From: Straminergon stramineum
Taxonomy: Eukaryota > Streptophyta > Bryopsida > Hypnales > Calliergonaceae
Assembly: GCA_963920665.1 (NCBI GenBank)
Contig: OY987270.1
Span: 20,672,019-20,736,018 of the forward strand
Reading direction: 5' to 3'
DNA length: 64,000 bases
Notes under the pieces: generated by a model
What the model was told of the DNA's origin: nothing
Databases searched by the model: none
What the model saw: only the letters and a program-made list of their open reading frames with translations
Made by a program: the position numbers and the translations under genes
Part shown: positions 12,655 to 21,841 of the stretch, piece after piece
Numbering within the stretch: the first letter of the stretch is position 1
Layout: every line of letters begins with the position of its first letter

Positions 12655-13215
12655 TAAACCGTCCGTCCACCTATCTCCACATAGTTCAAAACACCTCTCC
12701 CGCCCGTCCGCCCATCCCCCAATTCAGAAATTGAAAAACCCCTCCCTCTCTCCCTCCTCCCGCCCAGCTCTCCCCTCCCCTCCCACGCTTCTCTCCGCCC
12801 GTCCGCCCGTCCGCCCAAGTAAGGATTCCGAAATTGAAAAACAACCTCCCTCCCGCGGTCCCGCCCACCTCTGCCCTCTACCCTTCCTCTCCGTCCGTCC
12901 GCCTGCCTGTCCGCGCGTCCGTAGTCCCCGTCCGCAGTCGTCGTCCGTAGTCGCCATCTGCGCGTCCGCAGTCCCCGTCCGCGCGTCCGCAATCGCTGTC
13001 CGCATTTTCCGTCCGGCTGTCGGGAGTCCGTCCGCATTTCCCGTCCGCGTCCGCGCTGCTCCATCCGCTTCTTGTCGGTGACCGTGTGATCCAGCAAACC
13101 GCGATTTCGGACCGCCCGATCTTCCCATCCGCCTTCGTGCCGTCCAATGCGGATGGCAGCGTCTGCATACCCTAAAGTGCCGACCGCATAAATGGCGCTG
13201 CGGACGGCTCATTTC
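12655..13215. repeat. CGTCCG island upstream of cargo gene B
   Basis: This GC-rich tract is made of CCGTCCGC, GTCCGTCCGC and GTAGTCCCCGTCCGCAG units with pyrimidine-rich parts. It is bounded by AT-rich DNA and ends about 400 bp before the gene B start codon. The long open frames on both strands are artefacts of the stop-free repeat. Confidence 0.8.
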
Positions 13216-13611
13216 TTCACAATCGTTTCCCTTCCGGAGTGGGTGATCCAGTGCCTTCGGGAATCTGCGCGCCCCTTCCGGCTTGGTGCGTGAACGGTTG
13301 TGTTCATATTAACTTTTTTTTATCACATATTGGTTTGAGGGATTAGGGGGTTGCCCCAACTTATAAGTCTTTAATTTTATGAACTTCATTTAGTGTTTTT
13401 AATTACTTGAACCGTGTTTGAGTTGATTGGGTTGTCAAAAACTCAAGGTGTTCAAGTTTATGGTTGATTTGGTTGTCAGTAACAGTAGGTGGAATTTGTT
13501 TTAATCCAAATTCTTACTTTTCATTTGGTACATTGGGCCAAAGCGAGTGGAAATTGGATTTAAACTTTGTAATCCTTTCGGTACATTATTAATTGAGGTT
13601 TGGAGGTTATC
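13216..13611. promoter_or_regulatory. Presumed 5' region of cargo gene B
   Basis: This is non-coding sequence between the island and the gene B start codon. No clear TATA box is seen. The assignment is by position only. Confidence 0.3.
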
Positions 13612-14688
13612 ATGTCACGCGGAAGTGGTGGAGGAAGTAAGAAGGGGAAATCACAAGAGATCAATTGGAGAGATTTGGAAGACGTAACTTGCGTTGCCGA
13701 GAAGGGATGGGAAAAGGAGCCCAAGAAAATATGGGATTGCACAACATGCAAGAAGTACGTCAAAATGACGCACCTCTCCAAAATATGGCCACATGATCGC
13801 GCAGAGGTGCAAGTTCGTCGTTGGGAGGGACAAATGTCCACATGTAAGAGCGAACACTTTGTTCACCACTACGAGGAGATAACATCTGCATCAGGTTTAC
13901 CAAGCTCCAAACCAAACGTCATGAACTATTCAAACATGGCTATGATTTGGGCGGAGATAGTACTCCATAAAGAAGTAGATTGGTGCACGGTTGCAGGGCG
14001 CAATGTCAGGAATTTGACTCGCGAGGAAGCCATAATTCCTACTAACTGGGTTGGACCAAGCGATTGCATGCCGGAGTGGTCCAATCGAGGCTATGGAGGA
14101 CTTCCTTCGGTCGTCTTGAAGGATGCTGAAGATGATTGGTCAGATGAAGATGATGATGATCCAGCACCCGTGACATTTGGTGAGAGACATGAACGTCGAG
14201 AAGATCAGGAAGACATTGAGTACCAACAACAAATACAAGAGGCCATGCGTCAAAGCGTAGAAGACCAGGGTCGGCAACATGATGGGTCCTACTACTGTGA
14301 CTATAATGCACGTGGATCACGAGATGGGACAAGTGGTTCAGATTATGGTAACGCCCCCCAAGTTGGCTCTCAAAGTATAGGAGGAAGCCATGGACCGACA
14401 CACAATGGTCAGTATGGTGGTTCTAGCCAAGGAGGCTCTCAATACTACTCTAGATCGACTACGCATGGTTCATATGGGCATCAGGGAGGCCCTTATTATG
14501 GCGGATCAAGTGAAAGTGCTCCAATTCCTCCTCCAACCTTTGGAGGTCCTTCTTATGGAAATGAATATGGACAAGGAGGTGCATCAAGTGGATATGGTTA
14601 CAACTATGGGGGTGGACCATATATTGGGGTACATCCTTCAGGCCCAAATGACAAGAAGGATTCGGATTCGGATTCGGATTCCGAGTAA
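13612..14688 (+). CDS. Cargo gene B: Cys/His-domain protein with a UIM-like motif and Gly/Ser/Tyr-rich tail (intact)
   Basis: This is a single-exon frame of 358 residues from ATG 13612 (MSRGSGGGSKKGK) to TAA. Residues 33-126 match the N-terminal domain of cargo gene A: TCKKYVKMTHLSKIWPHD, then CKSEHFVHHYEE and AEIVLHKEVDW, with C46, H54, C78 and H82 in the same C-x7-H-x23-C-x3-H spacing. An acidic stretch (175-184) leads to I208-QE-A211-MRQ-S215-VE-D218, which fits the ubiquitin-interacting motif core. Residues of about 220-345 are low complexity, rich in Gly, Ser, Tyr and Gln, as in phase-separating proteins. The C-terminus is KKDSDSDSDSE. It is the only undamaged gene of the element, so it may be under selection or be the least decayed by chance. 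The family is not recognised. Confidence 0.75.
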   Translation: MSRGSGGGSKKGKSQEINWRDLEDVTCVAEKGWEKEPKKIWDCTTCKKYVKMTHLSKIWPHDRAEVQVRRWEGQMSTCKSEHFVHHYEEITSASGLPSSKPNVMNYSNMAMIWAEIVLHKEVDWCTVAGRNVRNLTREEAIIPTNWVGPSDCMPEWSNRGYGGLPSVVLKDAEDDWSDEDDDDPAPVTFGERHERREDQEDIEYQQQIQEAMRQSVEDQGRQHDGSYYCDYNARGSRDGTSGSDYGNAPQVGSQSIGGSHGPTHNGQYGGSSQGGSQYYSRSTTHGSYGHQGGPYYGGSSESAPIPPPTFGGPSYGNEYGQGGASSGYGYNYGGGPYIGVHPSGPNDKKDSDSDSDSE

Positions 14689-14860
14689 AGTAGTTAAGTA
14701 GAGTATGGTATTCTAGTCATCTTATGTTTGTTTTACTATATGGTTCACTCATTGTAATGTACATAGACAGTAGAGTGCGGCAAATATAGCACAATGCTCT
14801 TGATGAGTTGTAATCACATTTTTGTGATTTTGATACAAATACATTGTATTTTTATATTTT

Positions 14861-14866
14861 AATAAA
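14861..14866 (+). terminator. Poly(A) signal of cargo gene B
   Basis: AATAAA lies 173 bp after the gene B stop codon in a T-rich region, a plausible near-upstream polyadenylation element. Confidence 0.45.
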
Positions 14867-14869
14867 GCG

Positions 14870-15784
14870 ATATTTCTGTCACATAATTTGTAGGATTTAA
14901 TACCATTGATGTATGACTATGGGTTAATGGGTATTTGTGAAAATGGAAAATGTATTGAACCACTTTCTATAATTTTCTCATTTCAATCATTCAATGTGAA
15001 TAGGTGAATTGCAAATGCAAAGGATGTTCCAAATATACAATAGAGGTTTGTAGAATAGTGAAAACCACCATTTTAGTTTCATTTGCTATTAGAAATTGAA
15101 CCCTAAACCCTAGAAGTCCGAAGGCTTTTTTCCATCGAAGACAATTTAGTGATTTTGAATTGACATTTCAATTACAAAGAACTAGAAAATGTAGGAACAA
15201 TGTTTTTGGCATGTCGGATTGTACGATTTTGTACTATAGCAATTTATGAATGTGTAGAAGTAATTTCAAAAACTTAATCCACATAGATTGTAAGATATTT
15301 GGCTATTTGCATTCAAGGTGACTAAAACAAATGATTTTGCTATTTGCTTGACTAGATTTTTGGCTTCTAATTATTGAAACAATAAATATTTCCACTTGTG
15401 AGTATGATTTTATAATTTTGTATATTGAAGACTTGAAGAATTTATATGAGAACATTAGAATGTAGGAAGAAAAATTCCCCCAAAAGATGTTTAGTTTTTA
15501 TTCATAAGAGAATTGATAAGTTGAGTATATTCAAGATAGATACTAGAACATTAATAATTTTAAGATAGAATTATGTAAACATGAGAATCTCAACGGTGAG
15601 AGTATTTCAAACAAGCAAACGTCATCGGCTATTCTTCTATAATTTTTTTTCATTTCCATGATAGATGATTTACTTGATTCTTACTTCGGTTTGAAACTGA
15701 AATGTTGAATATGATACCTATGTTTGACTTAGAGATGTTCAAGAGAAATTAAAATCTCCGATCATGCAATTCATCTCTTCCATC
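14870..15784. other. AT-rich spacer with an old repeat copy
   Basis: This is non-coding DNA between genes B and C. About 15095-15660 is a strongly diverged copy of the family seen intact at 18301: it shares the order of blocks TTGTACGATTTTGTACT, ATTGTAAGATATTTGG and CAACGGTGAGAGT. Confidence 0.45.
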
Positions 15785-16165
15785 CGCCTCGTTTCATGCG
15801 TCTGCCGTCGCCAGACGGGCTGCCGCATCCACGCCATCCACACCGTCTGATCGTGCGGACAGCTTGCCGTCCGTCCGATCGGAGGAGGTCGCGACGTCCG
15901 CGACAAGCCGGCCGTCAGATCTAGGCATCTGGCGGACGCCGAACGTCCTGCTAATCAGACGGCCAGCTCGAGGCAGATAGATGACCGTTCGCACGGTCGG
16001 ACGGTTGGCTCGGGGCGGACGGAAGACCGTCCCCGGAATCGGACAGCCATGACAAGGCAGACGGCCATCTCGAGGCGGTCGGAGTGCGGTCGAACGATCG
16101 GATGGCCGCGACGAGGCGGACGGCCACAAGGAGGCGGACGGGGATGAGCCGTCCGCCCCGTATAA
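15785..16165. repeat. CGGACG island upstream of cargo gene C
   Basis: GC-rich degenerate units such as GGCGGACGG, CGGACGGCCA and GTCCGTCCG. It ends about 200 bp before the gene C start codon, the same arrangement as for the other three genes. Confidence 0.78.
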
Positions 16166-16369
16166 GAGGGGCGAACGGTCCGTCCGCAATCACTTTTGCC
16201 TTGCCCCTTGCGTTTTGCAAGTGTGGAGTGGAGAGCTTGGTGGTTCGTCCTCCATTGGTTCCTCTCCTCGGGAAGGCGGAAGTCTTATTTGGGGGCCCCA
16301 CTATTGCCATTTTTTGTAGCGAACTTCGAAGTTTTAGTTACAAATTTCGGCTATTAAAAATTTATCACG
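16166..16369. promoter_or_regulatory. Presumed 5' region of cargo gene C
   Basis: This is the non-coding 200 bp between the island and the start codon. Promoter function is inferred from position. Confidence 0.3.
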
Positions 16370-17851
16370 ATGCAAAGATCGAAGAAGGCGGTGAAGGGAA
16401 AACAAGTGGTACAAGAGGTGGAAAGTAAGAAAATTCCATCCGATGCATGCAAAGCATTCATGACCGAATGCATTGCAAAATTCTATGAATTGGAAACCAC
16501 TGTGTCTCTTGACACAAAATATGTAAGATATGGAGAGGAGTGTCCATCCAAATTCAAGGCAGACATGAAGCAAAGAATGTTGGATGCCTTATACGTTCCG
16601 CAATGGCAACATGAGACGGAGAAGAGGGGTTTCAACAAATGTTTGGAGAACAAGGTGCATGATGCATTGTAGAATGCTGATGTAGTTCTCGGAAAATACG
16701 GGAAACAACATCGTGCAAATGATGAAGCCTTTGAGCAAGTCATTCTCAAAGCTCAATTGTTTATTGGGCATTGCGCCCCATTTGCGAAGAGGCGTAATAG
16801 ACGAGGGTCTTTGGGTTGGTGGACTAGCGATGAGGGTCTTGCTCAATTGGATATGGGTAGACGTCATCTTATAGCGCTTCCAGACACCGCACGGGTGATT
16901 CCCCAAGATGACTTAATCATGAAGGGAGGATATGCAATGATTCGGAGGGTGAGAATTGAAGGATGTCCAGGGATAGTTCCATCTTGGGAGTTCGCAGCAA
17001 AGATATCCAACCACCATGGTACGCAACCTCAGCTTGCAAAGTTGGAACATCAAAATGAATCAATGGCAGTGAGGATTCCACATTCAGGAGTCATACGGTT
17101 TGTTGCAGTTCATGCAAGAACAAATGAAGGGTACTCGTATTGGTGGAATGGCGGAACACTTCGGCAAATGTTGAATCTGGATAACGATTATCCAGACAAC
17201 ATACATGTTTGGTTACAGTATTCGAACCCAACAGAGTCCAATGTGACTAAAGCTTTTCATCTCGCTCGATTTCGGAAGAAGCGCACCGAGCTTGCTTGGG
17301 CATTGGTGCATATCATGAATGCGGTACATGTGTTTGGACATCTACACAATGATATTTCTCTAGACAACATCATGTTTCATTTTCCTGATGATGAATCACG
17401 TGTCTACATTGGAATTTGCGATTGGGGCATGACTACTGTAGCTACCGAACCAATGAAATCCTTGTATACGTTCACATCTGCAAGTGAAATGAACAAAGCT
17501 TTAACAAGGAGATGGTGGGTGGATCCAAGCATTGCATATTTGCATAGAAGAGATGCAAATGTAGAAATCATTCCACATTTATCACGTGCATCAGAGGAAT
17601 ATGCGATTGGTAAAATGGCTCAAAGGATCAATAAACAATGCATGTCAGAGAACTACAACAAATTGCAACGGGAAACAAATGCAATGGCCATGTTTAGCCA
17701 CCACCAATTGGGAATTGTGTTTCACCAATACTTGGACCAGCTTTGTCAAAGAGGTGATGGTTATCGGGGTGGTTTGGCCTACATCATCAATCGGTTCACT
17801 AGCCAATTCAATTGGCCTATGCCGGATGAACACTTCCGACATTCATATTAG
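16370..17851 (+). pseudogene. Cargo gene C: divergent protein kinase, one in-frame stop
   Basis: A frame of 493 codons starts at ATG 16370 (MQRSKKAVKGKQVVQ). A single TAG at 16670-16672 (codon 101) breaks it; downstream the frame stays open to the TAG at 17849-17851. Kinase features are in order: a Gly-loop-like GGYAMIRRVRI at about 187-196, WEFAAKI with the ATP-lysine at about 211, LEHQN and IRFVAVHARTNEGYSYWWNGGTLRQML (strands 4-5 and helix D), HNDISLDNIM at about 326-335 in place of HRDxKxxN, and CDWG at about 350-353 in place of DFG. Catalytic Asp, Asn and metal-binding Asp are kept, so the ancestral protein could have been active. An APE motif is not obvious. The first 130 residues are unlike any domain I know. 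Either the stop kills it, or translation begins downstream. Confidence 0.72.
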
Positions 17852-18300
17852 TAATATAGTGCAAGAGTGCACTATATAGACTTTTATAAATATTTAATAA
17901 ATGTAGAACTTTGGATTTATGCATGTAGATTGCTTAGTATATATGCACCCCTAGAGTATGTCAATATATGTGAAATTGGACATACATTTTGAATTTTTCC
18001 ATGTATTTGAATTGTTTTTGAATGAGTATCAATTTTTGACAAATCAAAAATATCTCTTGTTTGAGTGCAAAGTGCAATATTTCTTCTTGAATGTAGATGG
18101 TTATTTAGTTGACAAGCTTGTATGACAAATTGCATGATGTATGATGTGTGGGTGCAAAAGTTTCTGAGCCCGTTCTATTTCATTTGGAATAAGTCTTGGA
18201 AGAAGACCATTTCATTTATGATATGGAATTACTTGGACCTTCTTAGAAGTTGTGTTCCAACAATTCCATTGATATTTGAATTATGATGACGACCCGATAA
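17852..18300. other. AT-rich 3' flank of cargo gene C
   Basis: Non-coding, up to the nested inverted-repeat element. It probably holds the gene C 3' untranslated region. Confidence 0.5.
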
Positions 18301-19222
18301 CCCCTAAAGGACCAAGGCCATTTTTCTGTCAAAAACCACTCAAAACTGCCATTTCTGCTGCGTTCACCTATAAAATCCCCAAAAAATAGTTTAAAAAAAT
18401 CTAACCGTTGGATCTTGTACTTTATTTGTCTCAGAACATGTGGTAAAAATTTCATGAATTTTGACCGCACAGATTGAGAGATATAGCATTCAAAGTTGGA
18501 AAAAGAAGTTTTTTTGAACACTGGCCTGCAATTTCAGATGACTTTGACCACCTTTTGTTGAAATTTTTTGCACTATGGACTGTGAATTTAAAATTTTTTG
18601 TGTTGAAGAATTGAGTTGATGTTCTAGGAAAAAAAATTCTAAAGAAAAACTCTTGATTTTCATTCTCTAAAAAATTGTTAAGTAGAAGTAGGTCCAAAAT
18701 TACATGAAAAACTAAATCATTAATAGCTCTAAGATGGGATTGAAACTCAATAATCCCAATGGTGAGATTGTTTTATCAAACAAATTTAACTTTGTCAAAC
18801 AATTTTTTTTTTTAAATTGTGAAAATTGCATTCAGAAATGAATCCTATAAGTTATTTTTTCAAGAAGATGCTCATATTGCCCGAAAAACAATATTGTTCA
18901 TAACTTTCACATTACTAATCCAAATGGAATGAATCAAAGCTTCACATGTAGACAAAAATATAATCTATAAGAAAAAAGAAATTTTAAATTAGATTTCAAT
19001 TTTTTGTGGATTTATTTTTCTGCCCGGTGACATGAAAATTATGTTTATGATGGCATAACTTTTGCTCCCGGGCACCAATTGAAATAGAAATTATATTCCC
19101 ACGAAGCTTATCAGTTTTTCTATCTTATGAGAAATTTTCAAAAAGTTTGACTAAAAATTGAAGTCATAGAAACCTGCCCGAAATCCATTTTGTCCCCCGA
19201 GGGAACAATGGTCCTTTAGGGG
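18301..19222 (+). mobile_element. Non-autonomous inverted-repeat element nested in the hAT element (922 bp)
   Basis: It starts CCCCTAAAGGACCA and ends with the reverse complement TGGTCCTTTAGGGG, flanked by ATAA on the left and TTAA on the right. It has no coding frame. Elements at 47635-48197 and 52078-53001 share both termini and interior blocks (for example the region around CGCACAGATTGAGAG), in the opposite orientation. TTAA flanks and CCC termini recall piggyBac-like elements, but a TA duplication with termini ACCCCTAAAGG fits equally well. It inserted after the hAT element. Confidence 0.75.
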
Positions 19223-19784
19223 TTAAAGCAATTGTGGTTTTATTATTTTAGTGTGTATACTTATAATGAATCAACTATGAAGAGATGTAATTAGTAAATT
19301 CATCACAAATGAGAGTGATTCAATTTTAGTGTTTTTTCAAAAAGGTTTAGGACTTTATGGCACTTGGATTTTTAGAAGCCTTTGGGTTTCCAATTTAGAC
19401 CCTCAATTTTTTTTCATTGCATTGTTTTCATAAAATGAACAAAGGAAAATAGGAAATTAAGCTCTAAATGAATGGGTTACAAAATGTATGTGTGTCCAAT
19501 ATTTTCCTAAACCCGAAACCGTAATTAATTTGTTATTTTGAGTACCGGTTCTTTGTATATTTATTAAAAAAATCCTTTGAAATTCTATTGCAACACTCAA
19601 AAATGAATTATGAAAATAAATGACTTTTCTCTTTACAAATTTGTAAAGTGCAATGTTATTTTTGTTCATTGCTAAGGACTCTTAGAAATGAGCATGAATT
19701 GTACCAAATTTCAAAAATAAAATCGCATTAGAAATTCTCTTAGAATAAAAAAAGAAAGATAGAGACTAAATTCGGGGAGTCTTA
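19223..19784. other. AT-rich spacer inside the hAT element
   Basis: Non-coding DNA between the nested element and the right subterminal island. Nothing recognisable. Confidence 0.55.
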
Positions 19785-20063
19785 AGCGGTCGGCTGGGTT
19801 GGCGGACGGGCTCCAGAGACCACGGACGGGGTCGCAAACAGGCCGACGGATTGGTGGACGGGTTGCAAAATCCGCGGACGGGGTCGGGGACGGGTAGACG
19901 GGATGGCGGATGGGGCGCAGAAACCACAGACGGCGGTGCAGACGGGGTCGCGGACGGGAAATTACCCCAGGGTAAAAATCCAATTTTGTGAATGTCACAA
20001 GACATCCGGGGGGGTCGCAGACGCGAACGCTGGCGGCTGCGTCAGGACGCCCTGTCAACCCTG
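19785..20063 (-). repeat. Right terminus and subterminal CGGACG island
   Basis: CGGACGGGGTCG-type units (19785-19965) are followed by ACCCCAGGGTAA, GACATCCGG, GCAGACGC and the terminal GTCAACCCTG. The motif set mirrors the left end. Confidence 0.85.
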
Positions 20064-20071
20064 CTTGTGAA
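20064..20071. repeat. Right 8-bp target-site duplication of the hAT element
   Basis: CTTGTGAA, identical to 1692-1699. Confidence 0.93.
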
Positions 20072-21006
20072 TATGCTCTAAGATTGTGTTTGTGAACTTG
20101 ACAACAACATGATAAACACAATGTCATGGACCATCTAGGAGACCCCTCTCAACATCTAATAAAGTCAACTTTAAATTTGACTTTTAAATTACTCCCCCCC
20201 CCCCCATGCATGATTTTGATGTATTAAAGTCTCATTTCACTAAAAAGTCTTAATTTGATGAACACATATTACATTCTAAATTTAGATTCTTAATTATAGT
20301 GAGATTTCAAATTATCTTAGCTAGCACATATGACTTTATTAGACAACAAAAGGTGCTAAAACTAGATACAAAACACACACGATGACTGATGTCAAACATC
20401 CTTGACATGTTATTGAAACCTAATTTGATGTTAGACAAGGCAACTTTGATAGTACTTTGAAAGTTCTTAGTTTATTCATATGCTGTTCAAAAAATGCATG
20501 TATAGAGAATCTTAAATCCCTTGAATTTTAGCAAAAAACCAAAGATGAAATGTAATACCAACATTTATTGCTAAGTCTAGACTAGCTCCAAAAATTTCAT
20601 TCTTTGTTGGATAAATGTAGCCTATGTTGTAATGGGTAAAATTTTGATTTTATAACATTTTCTAGCCAATTGAAGGTATTTGATTCCAAATACAAATTCA
20701 AAAATTCAAATTTTATCAATCCATTTTCTTCAATATAAGAAATTTGGAGCAACCTGAACTCAATAATATATGTTTGGACAACAAAAACTTGGATAATTTG
20801 AGAAGATGAGCCATAATCAACTATGTTCATTGAAACAATTTAAAATGTAGTACTAGAAGGAAACTTTGTTGCTCTCAATACAATCTACATGACATTTCTA
20901 TTCTCTATAACTAAGAAACATAAATTTCAATGCAAAATTTCAATGAAAACAAAAATGTAATGTAGATTGTCTTGAGAGTAACAAGTTTTTTTCCTAGTGT
21001 AGTTAC
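20072..21006. other. AT-rich intergenic region
   Basis: A run of 12 C at 20194-20205 stands out. The rest is AT-rich without a coding signal. Confidence 0.55.
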
Positions 21007-21675
21007 CTTAACCTATATGCTTTCCGACATCCATATTCTAGATGATGAACCAAGTGCCTCTCATCATTATTTTGTCCGAAAAACTTCTCATTCATACAAA
21101 GCAATCATTATATATTATTAAAGATCACCTTTTTTTATCAATGAAAATGAAAACAAGGTAAATAACATATTTGGACAAAGATACAAGCAAAGATGTACAA
21201 TAATTCAAAAAAGAATTCAAGCATTAACCCCTAAACAACTTACTAAAGTCCATATTTTAGATGATGAAACAAAGTGCCTCTCATTAATGTTTTTTTGAAT
21301 AGCTTCTCATTTGTCCAAAGTAATATGAAAATCTTTGAAAGATAGTTTCCTTCACGTTGACCAATTTGATGAAAATAAGGTAAATATTATATTTTTTGAG
21401 AGATAAAAATCAAAGAAGATCAAAAGTTCAAAAAAGATTCAAGAATTAACCCCTTAAGTAAACGCTTAAAAGTCCATATTTTCAATGATGAATAATGTTT
21501 CACCTAAAGAACTTCAATATGGTAGTTTTTGAAAGATAGCCTACTTTTACAAATTTGATGGAAATGAGATTACACCACACTCATTGAAATATGTAAGCAA
21601 AAATGTAAGCAAAAATGTGCAAAAAATGTGCAATAAAAACAAAAAAAGCATTGAGGCATTTAATGGGTTAATTCT
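21007..21675 (+). repeat. Tandem repeat, three units of about 220 bp, upstream of the RHIP1-like gene
   Basis: Units start near 21007, 21225 and 21450. Each has a block like GTCCATATTTTAGATGATGAA, a GACCAATTTGATGAAAAT-like block and a purine-rich end AAGAATTAACCCC. Units are diverged (roughly 65-75 percent by eye). The array ends about 170 bp before the start codon of the next gene. A single related unit lies upstream of the D27-like gene (about 41948-42061). Confidence 0.7.
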
Positions 21676-21841
21676 TCTTCTCCCTTGAGTTGTTGAAGGG
21701 GCAAGCGGGGTTCCGAAAGAGCCCCAGAAAACACAGCGAGAGAAGAGAGACGACCAAAAGAACAAAGGAGGAGCCCCCAAGGGACGGTCAAGCTCACGAC
21801 GCTCATTCCAACAAAGCCCTCTCCCCGTCTTCCTCTTGGCC

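Larger units (their letters stand above)
1700..20063. mobile_element. Giant hAT transposon, 18.4 kb, with transposase and three cargo genes
   Basis: The element starts CAGGGTTGAC (1700-1709) and ends GTCAACCCTG (20054-20063), a perfect 10-bp terminal inverted repeat, with CTTGTGAA repeated on both sides. The ends share subterminal motifs (GACATCCGG, GCAGACGC, and an ACCCTGGG/CCCAGGGT block followed by CGGACGG repeats). Inside lie a hAT transposase gene with BED, DUF659 and hATC regions, a RING-H2 gene, a gene with a UIM-like motif and a kinase-like gene. Plant hAT elements are usually a few kb long; a copy with three extra genes is exceptional. Premature stops in three of the four genes show this copy is not autonomous now, although the duplication and the terminal repeats are intact. 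A 922-bp inverted-repeat element is nested at 18301-19222. Confidence 0.9.

Noticed and set aside
12654..13212. Arg/Gly-rich open frames upstream of gene B
   Set aside because: Same artefact of the GC-rich repeat; no start context and no conserved motif.
15794..16310. Open frames in the island upstream of gene C
   Set aside because: Repeat artefact, as above.
2747..16672. Stop-codon recoding (TGA or TAG read as an amino acid)
   Set aside because: Host genes in the window use TGA and TAG only as normal stops or not at all, and mutation of CGA and CAG explains all cases.
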